Assembly (NCBI RefSeq): GCF_031344055.1 | Contig: NZ_JADBEN010000004.1 | DNA: 64,000 bases | Source: Methylobacillus flagellatus_A | GTDB lineage: Bacteria > Pseudomonadota > Gammaproteobacteria > Burkholderiales > Methylophilaceae | Strand: one strand, 5' to 3' | Shown: one piece after another, positions 34,005-43,434 of the stretch | How positions within the stretch are numbered: the first letter of the stretch is position 1 | How the letters are laid out: every line of letters starts with the position of its first letter | Made by a program: the position numbers and the translations under genes | The notes under the pieces: model-generated | What the model was told of the DNA's origin: nothing | Seen by the model: only the letters and a program-made list of their open reading frames with translations | The model's database searches: none

Positions 34005-35546
34005 ATGAATCTGTTAAAAGCGTTAGCTGCTGTCGGGAGCATGACCTTTGTTTCCCGGGTATTAGGGTTCGTCAGGGATACGTTAATTGCACGGGTGTTC
34101 GGTGCAGGGATCTACACGGACGCTTTCTTTGTCGCCTTCAAGATTCCCAACCTGTTGCGCCGCCTGTTTGCTGAGGGCGCTTTTTCCCAGGCTTTTGTGC
34201 CGGTCCTGGCCGAATACAAGAACCGCCGAGGCCACGACGAAACCTATGACCTGATCAGCAAGGTGGCGACCCTGCTCGGCCTGGTGCTGATGGGAGTGAC
34301 CCTGGTAGGCATGCTGGCAGCACCCGTGGTTGCCTATGTCAGTGCGCCAGGCTGGGCGCATAGCGAGCCTGAAACCTTCGCGCTGACCATCGACATGCTG
34401 CGCATCATTTTCCCCTATATCCTGCTCATTTCCCTGGTTTCCCTGGCTGGCGGCGTGCTCAATACCTATGGCAGGTTTTCCGTGCCGGCGTTTACGCCGG
34501 TCTGGCTCAACATCGCATTTATCATCGCCGCATTGTTCTTTGCCCCTTATTTCGACCCGCCTATCATGGTGCTGGCCTGGGCAGTGTTCGCAGGCGGCGT
34601 GCTGCAACTGGCCTTCCAATTGCCCTTCCTGCGCAAGATCGGCATGCTGCCGAGATTGCGGTTCGATTTCAGGGATGAGGGCGTCTGGCGCATCTTGCGC
34701 TTGATGGGGCCGGCAGTGTTCGGCGTCTCGATTGCCCAGCTGTCATTGCTCATCAACACGATTTTTGCCTCTTTCCTCGAAAGCGGCAGCGTGTCCTGGC
34801 TTTATTATGCCGACCGCCTTATGGAGTTTCCTACCGGCTTGCTGGGCGTCGCGCTGGGGACCATCCTGCTGCCCAGCTTGTCGAAAAGCGTCGCGGACAA
34901 GGCGGAACACGAGTATTCGGCGTTGCTGGACTGGGGATTGCGCCTGACATTGATCCTGGCTTTGCCGGCGGCGGTGGCGCTGGCCGTGCTGTCGGTGCCG
35001 CTGGTGACGTCCTTGTTCCACTACGGGGCCTTCACCGAGCACGACGTCTGGATGACGCGCCAGGCGCTGATTGCCTATAGCCTGGGATTGCTGGGCTTGA
35101 TCCTGGTCAAGGTGCTCGCGCCCGGCTTTTATGCGCGCCAGAACGTCAAGACGCCGGTCAAGATCGCGGTGGTGACCTTGTTTGCCACGCAATTGATGAA
35201 CCTGGCTTTTGTCGGCATTTTCCGGCATGCAGGCCTGGCATTGGCGATTGGACTGGGCGCCTGCATCAACGCCGGCCTACTCTATTATAACTTGCGCAAG
35301 AGCGGTATTTACCGGCCGCAGCCTGGCTGGCTGGGTTTTATTGCACGCGTCGTCGTGGCCTTGCTGGCGATGGGGGTTGCGCTCTGGCTGGGGGCGGGCG
35401 ATAGCGGATACTGGCTGCATGCCAGTTTGTGGAACAAGCTGATGTATTTGCTGGGGCTCGTGGGCCTCGGTGTGGCGGTCTATTTTGCCGCCTTGTGGCT
35501 GATGGGCTTGCGTATCCGCGACTTCATCAAGCGTAGTGTGAGCTGA
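34005..35546 (+). CDS. murJ: Lipid II flippase MurJ
   Basis: 513 residues, about 14 membrane segments; moves lipid II across the inner membrane for wall synthesis. The N-terminus MNLLKALAAVGSMTFVSRVL and the motif DTLIARVFGAG, plus RRLFAEGAFSQAFVPV, mark the MVF family. ATG 34005 gives the family's usual N-terminus; an upstream in-frame start at 33861 would add unrelated residues. ribF follows after 13 bases. Confidence 0.95.
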   Translation: MNLLKALAAVGSMTFVSRVLGFVRDTLIARVFGAGIYTDAFFVAFKIPNLLRRLFAEGAFSQAFVPVLAEYKNRRGHDETYDLISKVATLLGLVLMGVTLVGMLAAPVVAYVSAPGWAHSEPETFALTIDMLRIIFPYILLISLVSLAGGVLNTYGRFSVPAFTPVWLNIAFIIAALFFAPYFDPPIMVLAWAVFAGGVLQLAFQLPFLRKIGMLPRLRFDFRDEGVWRILRLMGPAVFGVSIAQLSLLINTIFASFLESGSVSWLYYADRLMEFPTGLLGVALGTILLPSLSKSVADKAEHEYSALLDWGLRLTLILALPAAVALAVLSVPLVTSLFHYGAFTEHDVWMTRQALIAYSLGLLGLILVKVLAPGFYARQNVKTPVKIAVVTLFATQLMNLAFVGIFRHAGLALAIGLGACINAGLLYYNLRKSGIYRPQPGWLGFIARVVVALLAMGVALWLGAGDSGYWLHASLWNKLMYLLGLVGLGVAVYFAALWLMGLRIRDFIKRSVS

Positions 35547-35559
35547 GGAACGGAGCGCC

Positions 35560-36480
35560 ATGCAGATATTTCGTCATTTCCACCAGGCAGCTCACCATCC
35601 GCTTGCGGTTGCGATCGGCAATTTCGACGGCGTGCACCTGGGCCACCAGGCCTTGCTGCGGCGCTTGATCGAGGTGGCTGCCGCACAGGGCCTGAAGTCG
35701 GCAGTGATGACATTCGAGCCACATCCCAGGGAGTTTTTTGCCCCTGACAAGGCGCCGACGCGGCTGACTTCCTTGCGCGAGAAGCTGGAGCTGTTCGCCG
35801 AGGCCGGCGTGGATTACGTCTATGTCTGCCATTTCAACCGCCGTTTCGCCGCCATTACCGTCGAAGCCTTCATGCAGGATATCCTGCGCAACGCCTTGGA
35901 TGCGCGGGCCATTCTGGTCGGCGAGGATTTCCGTTTTGGCGCCGGGCGGCAGGGCAGCATGCAAGACTTTGCCCGCGGCGGCTTCAACCTGCAAAGCCAG
36001 CCGCAGATCAACCTGGACGGCAAGCGCGTTTCCAGCACTGCAATCCGCGAGGCGCTGGCGCAAGGCCGGCTGGTTGAAGCTGCGCGCCTGCTGGGGAGGT
36101 CTTACAGCATCAGCGGCAAGGTGGTGCATGGTGACAAGCTCGCGCGCGAGCTTGGCTATCCCACAGCGAATATTCACATGCTGCACGATAGGCCGCCGCT
36201 TTTCGGCATCTATGCGGTAAAATTAGAGGGTTTGGCCGAGGGCGGCGATTGGCCCGGCGTAGCCAGCCTCGGCGTGCGCCCCACGGTGAAGCAGGATGGC
36301 AAGCCGACGCTGGAGGCGCACCTGTTCGATTTCAACGGCGATATCTACGGCCGGCATGTGCGCGTGAAATTCATGCACAAGATACGCGACGAAATGAAAT
36401 TCGACAGCCTGGATACCTTGAAATACTGGATTGCCAAGGATGCCGAGATGGCGCGCGAGTATTTCCGCGCCAACCCGTGA
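35560..36480 (+). CDS. ribF: Bifunctional riboflavin kinase / FAD synthetase
   Basis: 306 residues. The N-terminal adenylyltransferase half has AIGNFDGVHLGHQALL and SSTAIREALAQG; the C-terminal kinase half has GYPTANI and YAVKL...ASLGVRPT. Makes FMN then FAD. Sits in the conserved murJ-ribF-ileS-lspA order. Confidence 0.97.
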   Translation: MQIFRHFHQAAHHPLAVAIGNFDGVHLGHQALLRRLIEVAAAQGLKSAVMTFEPHPREFFAPDKAPTRLTSLREKLELFAEAGVDYVYVCHFNRRFAAITVEAFMQDILRNALDARAILVGEDFRFGAGRQGSMQDFARGGFNLQSQPQINLDGKRVSSTAIREALAQGRLVEAARLLGRSYSISGKVVHGDKLARELGYPTANIHMLHDRPPLFGIYAVKLEGLAEGGDWPGVASLGVRPTVKQDGKPTLEAHLFDFNGDIYGRHVRVKFMHKIRDEMKFDSLDTLKYWIAKDAEMAREYFRANP

Positions 36481-36522
36481 GCGACGAAGCCTGATTTTTG
36501 AAGATTGATTGAAACTAGACTG

Positions 36523-39327
36523 ATGAGCGAAAACACCAAATACAAGTTGAACCTGCCCGAAACCAGTTTCCCCATGCGCGGAGACCTGGCGAAGCGTGAA
36601 CCCGCATGGCTGAAAAGCTGGCAGGAAAAACAGGTGTACCAGCGCATACGCAATGCGCGCAAGGGCGCGAAGAAATTCATCCTGCACGACGGCCCGCCGT
36701 ATGCCAACGGCGCGATCCACCTCGGCCATGCGGTCAACAAGATATTGAAGGACATCATCGTCAAGTCCAAAACCCTGTCCGGTTTCGATGCGCCTTACGT
36801 GCCAGGCTGGGATTGCCACGGCCTGCCGATCGAGCTGGCGGTCGAGAAGCAGCACGGCAAGGATATCCCGCCGGCCAAGTTCCGCGAGCTGTGCCGCGCC
36901 TATGCCGCCGAGCAGGTGGCGAGGCAGAAGCAGGACTTCATCCGCCTGGGCGTGCTGGGCGACTGGGACCATCCCTACCTCACCATGGATTTCCAGACCG
37001 AGGCCGACATCATCCGCGCGCTCGGCGACATCTACGAGAACGGCTACCTCTACCAAGGCTCCAAGCCCGTGCACTGGTGCGTGGACTGCGGTTCGGCATT
37101 GGCCGAAGCCGAAGTCGAGTACGAGGACGTCAACTCGCCCGCGATCGACGTCGGCTTCAGGTTCGTCGATAACGCTGCGCTCGGCGCGGCGTTCAATACC
37201 GCCGTCAATGGCGATGCCTACGCGGTGATCTGGACCACTACGCCCTGGACCTTGCCTGCCAACCAGGCGGTAAGCGTGCATCCCGAACTCGATTACGACC
37301 TGCTGCAGACCTCGCGCGGCTTGCTAGTGCTGGCGCGCGACCTGGCCGAAGCGACGCTCAAGCGCTATGGCGAGGAAGAGGCGCAAGTGCTCGGCTCTGC
37401 CAAGGGCGCGGCGCTCAAGGGCCTGCTGGTGCAGCATCCTTTCGACCAACGCACCGTTCCCGTGATCACTGGCGATCATGTCACGACCGATGCCGGTACC
37501 GGCCTGGTGCACACCGCCGCCGCCCACGGCAACGACGACTGGCTGGTGATGCGCGCCCATTATCCCGAGGAAAAGCCGCGCGTGCTGATCGGCGGCGACG
37601 GCAAGTTCTTCAACAGCGAGTTGGTCGAACTGGCGGCGATCCGCGGCTTGAACCGGCAAGAGGCCAACAAGGTGATCCTCACCGTGTTGCAGGAGAAAGG
37701 CGCATTGTTCGCCAGCGCACGCCTCAACCATAGCTTTCCGCATTGCTGGCGCCACAAGACGCCATTGATGCAGCTGGCGACCCACCAATGGTTCATCGGC
37801 ATGAACCAGGCCGGCGGCAATGGCAAATCGTTGCGCGAACTGGCGAACAAGGCGGTGGACGATACCGCGTTCTATCCTGCCTGGGGCCGCGCGCGCCTTG
37901 AGGCGATGATCAAGAATCGTCCCGACTGGTGCGTCTCGCGCCAGCGCAACTGGGGCGTGCCGATGCCGTTCTTCGTGCACAAGGAAACCGGAGAACCGCA
38001 TCCGCAAACTGCGAAGCTGCTCGAGACCGTCGCCTTGCAGGTGGAACAGCAAGGCATCGAAGCCTGGTTCTCGCTCGACGGTGCGGCGTTCCTGGCCCAG
38101 CATGCGCCGGATAACGCAGATCAGTATAAAAAAGTGACGGACACTCTTGATGTCTGGTTCGATTCCGGCGCCACCCATGCGGCAGTATTGAAGCGCCGTC
38201 CCGAACTGCAAAGCCCAGCCGACTTGTACCTGGAAGGTTCGGACCAGCACCGCGGCTGGTTCCAGTCCTCCCTGCTCACCGGCTGCGCCATCGACGGCCG
38301 CGCGCCTTACGACGCCTTGCTCACCCACGGCTTCACCGTGGACGAAAAGGGCTACAAGATGTCGAAATCGCGCGGCAACGGCATCGAGCCGCAGGATATC
38401 TGCAACCGCCTGGGTGCGGACATGCTGCGCCTGTGGATTGCGTCCACTGATTACTCCGGCGAAATGTCGCTGTCCGAGGAAATCCTCAAGCGCGTGACCG
38501 ACAGCTACCGCCGCATCCGCAACACACTGCGCTTCCTGCTCGCCAACCTGGCCGATTTCGATACGCGGCAGGATTCGCTGCCGGTCGGGCAGTGGCTGGA
38601 GCTGGACCGCTTCGGTCTTGCCCTGACGCAGAAATTGCAGGAGCAGGTGATTGCCGATTTCGACCGCTATGAGTTTCACCTTGCGGTGCAAAAACTGGTG
38701 GGTTTCTGCTCCGAGGAGTTGGGCGGCTTCTACCTGGATATCCTCAAGGACAGGCTCTACACTTCTGGCGACAAGTCGCACGCGCGCCGTTCCGCGCAGA
38801 GCGCGCTGCACCACATCACCCATGCCCTGATGCGCCTGATGGCGCCTATCCTCAGCTTCACTGCGGATGAAATCTGGAACACCCTGGGCCTGGATGCCCA
38901 GGCCACCGTGTTCGAGGAAACCTGGTATGCCTTGCCGGAGCACGGCCTGGACCAGGCGGCATTGCAGGCATGGGGTACGGTGTTGGAGGTGCGCAACGTC
39001 TCCAACAAGGCGATCGAGAACGAGCGTGCGCAAGGCAAGGTCGGCGCTTCCCTGCAGGCCGAGCTGGATATCTATGCCAGCGGCGATATTCATGCCGCAT
39101 TGGCGCGTCTGCAAGACGACCTGCGCTTCGTGCTCATGGCGTCGCGCGCCACCCTGCATGCGCGCGAGGGCGAGCTGGAGGTGAAGGTAAGCGCCAGCGC
39201 GCATGCCAAGTGCGAGCGCTGCTGGCACTACCGCGCCGATGTCGGCAGCGATGCCGCGCATCCCACTATCTGCGGGCGTTGCGTCAGCAACCTGTTCGGC
39301 CAGGGCGAGTCACGCCATTATGCTTAA
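36523..39327 (+). CDS. ileS: Isoleucyl-tRNA synthetase
   Basis: 934 residues. HIGH-type motif PYANGAIHLGHAVNK, GWDCHGLPIE, editing domain with TTPWTLPANQAV, KMSKS loop YKMSKSRGNG, and the C-terminal zinc knuckle CERCWHY...CGRC. ATG 36523 is preferred to TTG 36505. lspA overlaps the last 8 bases. A 645-residue open frame runs antisense across this gene but is a shadow of its high GC3. Confidence 0.98.
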   Translation: MSENTKYKLNLPETSFPMRGDLAKREPAWLKSWQEKQVYQRIRNARKGAKKFILHDGPPYANGAIHLGHAVNKILKDIIVKSKTLSGFDAPYVPGWDCHGLPIELAVEKQHGKDIPPAKFRELCRAYAAEQVARQKQDFIRLGVLGDWDHPYLTMDFQTEADIIRALGDIYENGYLYQGSKPVHWCVDCGSALAEAEVEYEDVNSPAIDVGFRFVDNAALGAAFNTAVNGDAYAVIWTTTPWTLPANQAVSVHPELDYDLLQTSRGLLVLARDLAEATLKRYGEEEAQVLGSAKGAALKGLLVQHPFDQRTVPVITGDHVTTDAGTGLVHTAAAHGNDDWLVMRAHYPEEKPRVLIGGDGKFFNSELVELAAIRGLNRQEANKVILTVLQEKGALFASARLNHSFPHCWRHKTPLMQLATHQWFIGMNQAGGNGKSLRELANKAVDDTAFYPAWGRARLEAMIKNRPDWCVSRQRNWGVPMPFFVHKETGEPHPQTAKLLETVALQVEQQGIEAWFSLDGAAFLAQHAPDNADQYKKVTDTLDVWFDSGATHAAVLKRRPELQSPADLYLEGSDQHRGWFQSSLLTGCAIDGRAPYDALLTHGFTVDEKGYKMSKSRGNGIEPQDICNRLGADMLRLWIASTDYSGEMSLSEEILKRVTDSYRRIRNTLRFLLANLADFDTRQDSLPVGQWLELDRFGLALTQKLQEQVIADFDRYEFHLAVQKLVGFCSEELGGFYLDILKDRLYTSGDKSHARRSAQSALHHITHALMRLMAPILSFTADEIWNTLGLDAQATVFEETWYALPEHGLDQAALQAWGTVLEVRNVSNKAIENERAQGKVGASLQAELDIYASGDIHAALARLQDDLRFVLMASRATLHAREGELEVKVSASAHAKCERCWHYRADVGSDAAHPTICGRCVSNLFGQGESRHYA

Positions 39328-39799
39328 ATGGCTGGGCCTTAGCGGCATCGTCATTGCGCTGGACCTTTACACCAAGCACCTGGTGCTCAAGGCGTTCGAA
39401 TATGGCGAGCATGTGCAGCTGACTTCCTTTTTTGACCTGGTGCGCTACCATAACGAGGGCGCGGCATTCAGCTTTCTCGCGGGCGCGGGCGGCTGGCAGC
39501 GCATCTTTTTCAGCGCGATTGCCGTGGTGGCTTCCGTCATCATCATCCGCCTGTTGCGCAAACATCCGCAGCAGCGCCTGTTCTGCCTTGGGTTGGCCCT
39601 GGTGCTGGGCGGCGCGCTAGGCAACCTCTATGACCGCGTGACCTTGGGCTATGTGGTGGACTTTCTGTTTTTCCATTACAAGGAATACTACTGGCCGGCG
39701 TTCAACGTGGCGGATTCGGCGATTTGCGTCGGTGTTGTGTTGCTGATACTGGACAGCTTCAGGAAGAAAGCCGAGTCGCTGGACACGGAGAGTGAATAA
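39320..39799 (+). CDS. lspA: Lipoprotein signal peptidase
   Basis: 159 residues, four membrane segments. Aspartyl protease that removes lipoprotein signal peptides; catalytic Asp residues in GNLYDRVT and FNVADS. Begins inside the end of ileS (ATG 39320). A terminator follows at 39803. The isoprenoid gene ispH, often next in this operon, is not here. Confidence 0.96.
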   Translation: MLKWLGLSGIVIALDLYTKHLVLKAFEYGEHVQLTSFFDLVRYHNEGAAFSFLAGAGGWQRIFFSAIAVVASVIIIRLLRKHPQQRLFCLGLALVLGGALGNLYDRVTLGYVVDFLFFHYKEYYWPAFNVADSAICVGVVLLILDSFRKKAESLDTESE

Positions 39800-39802
39800 A
39801 CA

Positions 39803-39833
39803 AAAAAAGCACACCTTGGTGTGCTTTTTTATT
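39803..39833 (+). terminator. Rho-independent terminator after lspA
   Basis: AAAAAAGCACACC/GGTGTGCTTTTTT, perfect 13-bp stem, 2-base gap; A- and T-tracts on both sides, so it may act in both directions. Confidence 0.9.
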
Positions 39834-39852
39834 TCATGTCATGGTCGGCTTG

Positions 39853-39966
39853 TGGAAGCGTTAACAACAATCCAGCGAAACGATTCTGGCCAGGCGCCTT
39901 GCCGAAGACAGTACAACTAGTACGGCAAGGCAGGGTAGGCCCAGAAGAATTTTTTAAGCAGCTTGC
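39853..39966. repeat. REP/MITE-like intergenic repeat, copy 2, entering the adh 3' end
   Basis: Diverged relative of the repeat at 16032-16145. Shared blocks: TAACAA, CCAGCGAA-CGAT, GGCCAGGCG, and the central GTACAACTAGTAC flanked by CTTGCCG/CGGCAAG. Its right end (TTTTTTAAGCAGC) contains the stop and last codons of the alcohol dehydrogenase gene, so the element may have supplied that gene's end. Confidence 0.6.
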
Positions 39967-41012
39967 TTGAGGCTGGCGATATCGATCACGAAGCGGTATT
40001 TCACGTCGCTCTTCAGCATGCGCTCGAACGCATTGTTGATTTCCTGGATCGGGATCAGCTCGATGTCGGAGATGATGTTGTGCTCGGCGCAGAAATCCAG
40101 CATCTCCTGGGTTTCCTTGATGCCGCCGATCAAGGAGCCGGCCAGCTTGCGGCGCTTGAAGATCAGGTTGGCGACGCTGGGCGAGGGATGCGGGCTGTCG
40201 GGCACGCCCACCAGGCACATCGAACCGTCGCGCTTGAGCAGGGCCATGAACTGGTCAAGGTCGTGCGGCGCGGCGACGGTGTTGAGGATGAAGTCGAAGC
40301 TTTGCAGGTGCTGCTGCATTTGCTCGGGGTCCTTGGATATGATGACTTCATCGGCGCCCAGGCGTTTTGCGTCCTCCACTTTGCTGGGGGAGGTGGTGAA
40401 CAACACCGTATGCGCGCCGAAAGCCTTGGCGAACTTGACGCCCATATGGCCCAGGCCGCCCAGGCCTACAATGCCGACTTTCTGGCCGGGGCCGACATTC
40501 CAGTGGCGCAGCGGGGAGTAGGTCGTGATGCCGGCGCAGAGCAACGGCGCTGTCGCTGCCAGGTCGAGCTTGTCGGAAATCTTGAGCGTGAAGCGCTCAT
40601 CCACCACGATCAGGTTGGAATAGCCGCCATAGGTTGCCTGGCCGGGCATGTTCTTATCCGGGCTGTTATAGGTGAATACGGAATGGTTGCAGAATTGTTC
40701 CAGCCCTTCCGCGCAATCCGGGCACGTGCCGCATGAGTCCACCAGGCAGCCGACGCCGGCGAGGTCGCCAGCTTTGAACTTGGTGACATTGCTGCCTACC
40801 TGGGTCACGCGCCCCACGATTTCATGTCCCGGCACGAGCGGGAAGGTGGAATTTCCCCATTCGTCGCGAGCCTGGTGCAGGTCGGAATGGCAAACGCCAC
40901 AGAACAGGATCTCGATCTGTACGTCGTTCGCCCCAACCTGGCGGCGCTCGAATGAGAATGGGGACAAGGGCGATTTTGGATCATGTGCGGCATAACTGAT
41001 GACTTTGGTCAT
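39954..41012 (-). CDS. Zinc-dependent NAD(P)-type alcohol/aldehyde dehydrogenase (YahK/CAD-like)
   Basis: 352 residues, medium-chain dehydrogenase family. Catalytic zinc site GVCHSDLH, structural zinc cysteines CGTCPDCAEGLEQFC, and the coenzyme fold GLGGLGHMGVKFAKAFGAH. The closest recognisable group reduces broad aldehydes with NADPH (YahK, cinnamyl-alcohol type). In a methylotroph it could help with aldehyde removal. Single gene. The last residues (SLKQAA and stop) lie within a REP-like repeat. Confidence 0.9.
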   Translation of the reverse strand: MTKVISYAAHDPKSPLSPFSFERRQVGANDVQIEILFCGVCHSDLHQARDEWGNSTFPLVPGHEIVGRVTQVGSNVTKFKAGDLAGVGCLVDSCGTCPDCAEGLEQFCNHSVFTYNSPDKNMPGQATYGGYSNLIVVDERFTLKISDKLDLAATAPLLCAGITTYSPLRHWNVGPGQKVGIVGLGGLGHMGVKFAKAFGAHTVLFTTSPSKVEDAKRLGADEVIISKDPEQMQQHLQSFDFILNTVAAPHDLDQFMALLKRDGSMCLVGVPDSPHPSPSVANLIFKRRKLAGSLIGGIKETQEMLDFCAEHNIISDIELIPIQEINNAFERMLKSDVKYRFVIDIASLKQAA

Positions 41013-41128
41013 TTTGGCACTCCTGGTAAACGAAGGGGTTAAAGGAAGATGGAAGCATTATGCCGCGCTTCATTGATCCAATAAATGGAAATAATGGAAT
41101 TTCACAATTCCTGAAAAATGAATTATCA

Positions 41129-41164
41129 AGCCCCAGCAAGCTAGGAAACGGCCTGCTAGGGCTT
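41129..41164 (-). terminator. Possible terminator after doxX
   Basis: Minus-strand stem AAGCCCTAGCA/TGCTGGGGCTT with a long loop; no good T-tract follows, so weak. Confidence 0.4.
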
Positions 41165-41197
41165 GTCCATGTTTTACAGTTGATGTGGGTATGTGGG

Positions 41198-41572
41198 TCA
41201 ACTGCGGCGACTGTCGACGGACAGCCAGAGCGTGGGCGTGCTTGCCAGGATCAGGAAGCCGCCTGCGATGGCGAGGTCCTTGAGGAACAGGATGGTTTGC
41301 AGCGAGTCTTTCAGGTCGAAGTGGAAGAGGAAAGCAGCCGCGATGCAGAAAATGGCGAGCAACCAGGCAACCAGGCGTGTCTGGAAACCGACTACAATGG
41401 CGATCCCGCCTAGAAGCTCAAGCGCAATCGTGGGCCATAGCAGTATGCCCGGCACCCCGGCAGACTCCATATAGGCTACCGTGCCGGTTTGATCCGCAAT
41501 TTTTCCCGCGCCTGCGACAATGAAAATGATGGCGATCAGGATACGACCAACTAGGTGTGCATATTGGTTCAT
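41198..41572 (-). CDS. DoxX-family membrane protein
   Basis: 124 residues, four membrane segments; the family pattern is VGRILIAIIFIVAGAGKI at the start and ELLGGIAIVVGFQTRLVAW. DoxX-like proteins are inner-membrane and often tied to redox or thiol stress. It lies downstream of catalase on the same strand with a strong hairpin between, which supports a stress link but does not prove one. Confidence 0.88.
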   Translation of the reverse strand: MNQYAHLVGRILIAIIFIVAGAGKIADQTGTVAYMESAGVPGILLWPTIALELLGGIAIVVGFQTRLVAWLLAIFCIAAAFLFHFDLKDSLQTILFLKDLAIAGGFLILASTPTLWLSVDSRRS

Positions 41573-41603
41573 TCATATCTCCTCTGCATTTAGTCTTGGA
41601 ATG

Positions 41604-41637
41604 GGCGGCGGCAGATCAATATCTATCTGCCGCCGCC
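41604..41637. repeat. Perfect 13-bp inverted repeat between katA and doxX
   Basis: GGCGGCGGCAGAT (41604-41616) and ATCTGCCGCCGCC (41625-41637) around an 8-base loop. There is no T-tract on the minus strand after it, so it is not a classical terminator; it may stabilise the katA 3' end or lower read-through into doxX. Confidence 0.75.
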
Positions 41638-41699
41638 AGTCTCTACCATAAGACAATTTTGCGAGCTATGCCATGTTTGCATGCGCACTTCATGCAGTT

Positions 41700-43169
41700 T
41701 TACTGATTGCTGGCGGCATCCAGCGCAGCTTTTACACCGGCAGCATAGTTTGGATCTGCCTTGGCGAACTGGGCCAGCATGCGTTCCTGGATGGATGCGT
41801 TGGCTTGCGACAGGCCGCCTGCGATGTTATTGAACAATTGCTGCTTCTGGTTAGGACTCATGAGACGGAACAATGCGCCTGGCTGACTGTAGTAGTCCTC
41901 TTCAGACTGGTCGTGGTAACCGACCCATGCGTCTTCAAGCACGGGCAATGGCGGCTGTGCATATTGCGGCGCGGGAGCCGGTGAAACGCCGGCCCGGTCA
42001 TTCGGGTAGAAATTGGGCACCTGGTTCAGGCTGCCGGCTGCCGCGCCATGGCCTGTTACCGGGCAACCTGCTGCCATGGCGCCATCGCGCTGGTAGTGAT
42101 GTACCGGGCAGTGGGCGGCATTGACCGGCAACTGGTTGGCATTGACGCCTATGCGGTAGCGGTGCGCATCCTGGTAGGCCAGCAGGCGCGCCTGCAACAT
42201 CTTGTCTGGCGAAGCGCCTATCCCTGGTACAAGATTGCTGGGAGCGAACGCAGCTTGCTCCGTCTCGGCAAAATAGTTATCCACATTGCGGTTCAGCTCA
42301 AGCTGGCCAATCTCGATCAAAGGATAGTCTCTATGTGGCCAGACCTTGGTAAGATCGAACGGATTGATGTTGTAAGTGCGCGCTTCGGCTTCCGTCATGA
42401 TCTGCACCTTGACGGTCCAGGAGGGAAACTCCCTTCTGGCGATGGCGTCGACCAGGTCCTGCTGGGCGCCGTGTGCCGGGAGTTTCGCAGCCTCGTCGGC
42501 AGTGACGGTCTTGATGCCTTGGTTGCTCTTGATGTGCCATTTGACCCATACTCGTTTGTCTTGGTCATTCCAGAGGCTCAGGGTATGCGAACTGAATCCG
42601 TGCATATGGCGATACGAGACTGGAATGCCGCGATCGGACATGAGGATGGTCATTTGGTGCAACGATTGCGGATGGTTGGCCCAGAATTCATAGGCATTGG
42701 CCGGATTGGGCAGGTTGGTTTGCGGATCTTTTTTCTGGGAGTGGATAAAGTCCGGGAATTTGATCGGGTCGTTGAGGAAGAAGACCGGCGTGTTGTTGCC
42801 GACCAGGTCGAAGTTGCCTTCGCGGGTGTAGAACTTGATGGCGAAGCCTCTCGGATCACGGGCGAAATCACTGGAATCCTGGCCGCCGCCCACTGTGGAG
42901 AAGCGCACGAATACTTCCGTCTTGTCGCCAACCTGCTGCAGAAAGTTTGCGATCGTGAAATTGCTCAAGCTTTTGGTTAATGTGAACGTGCCATAAGCCC
43001 CTGTGCCACGGGCATGCACCACGCGTTCCGGGATGCGCTCGCGGTTGAAATGCGCAAGCTTCTCGAACAGGTAATGATTATCGAAGGTGAGGGGGCCGCG
43101 CGGGCCGACGCTGATACTGTTGTTATCGTCTGGCACCGGCGCGCCAGCCGAGGTTGTCAATGTACTCAT
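41700..43169 (-). CDS. katA: Monofunctional heme catalase
   Basis: 489 residues from ATG 43169 (AGGAGA just upstream; GTG at 43172 also possible). Breaks down hydrogen peroxide. Seen: the distal His region FNRERIPERVVHARG, FARDPRGFAIKFYTREGN, and the heme-ligand Tyr in RLLAYQDAHRYRIGVN. An extra Cys/His/Gly-rich stretch (CPVHHYQRDGAMAAGCPVTG) sits about residue 365, where clade III catalases normally continue straight to the NxYPN segment. No OxyR-like site was found upstream. Confidence 0.94.
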   Translation of the reverse strand: MSTLTTSAGAPVPDDNNSISVGPRGPLTFDNHYLFEKLAHFNRERIPERVVHARGTGAYGTFTLTKSLSNFTIANFLQQVGDKTEVFVRFSTVGGGQDSSDFARDPRGFAIKFYTREGNFDLVGNNTPVFFLNDPIKFPDFIHSQKKDPQTNLPNPANAYEFWANHPQSLHQMTILMSDRGIPVSYRHMHGFSSHTLSLWNDQDKRVWVKWHIKSNQGIKTVTADEAAKLPAHGAQQDLVDAIARREFPSWTVKVQIMTEAEARTYNINPFDLTKVWPHRDYPLIEIGQLELNRNVDNYFAETEQAAFAPSNLVPGIGASPDKMLQARLLAYQDAHRYRIGVNANQLPVNAAHCPVHHYQRDGAMAAGCPVTGHGAAAGSLNQVPNFYPNDRAGVSPAPAPQYAQPPLPVLEDAWVGYHDQSEEDYYSQPGALFRLMSPNQKQQLFNNIAGGLSQANASIQERMLAQFAKADPNYAAGVKAALDAASNQ

Positions 43170-43384
43170 CACTTTCTCCTTGATTGATGGTGGTATGGGA
43201 TTCGTGTCCTCGCGGACAGATCCGTTTTATTTATCAAGCAAATTTCAGAATCGCTGCGATATTTTTATAAAGCAGCGCATGCCTGATGACAAACCATCTT
43301 ATCCATATTGGTTTTATAATTAAAATTGATTGTTTTTATTTTGATGATAGATAATGCTAATGAATTTGTGCGGGAGATGACAAT

Positions 43385-43408
43385 AAAAAGGGGGGCTTGG
43401 CAGCCCCC
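43385..43408 (-). terminator. Rho-independent terminator after ppsR
   Basis: Minus-strand stem GGGGGCT/AGCCCCC with GCCA loop followed by TTTTT (43389 to 43385), just after the ppsR stop. Confidence 0.85.
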
Positions 43409-43434
43409 TTGATCTTATTGTACGACCTGCGAAC

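Noticed and set aside
37324..39261. 645-residue open frame antisense to ileS
   Set aside because: ileS is certain on the plus strand; the antisense frame is open because of high GC at third positions and has no ribosome site or recognisable motif.
43330..43380. OxyR-like ATAG...CTA sequence upstream of catalase
   Set aside because: Spacing is one base short and there is no second half-site, so it is not a credible OxyR site.
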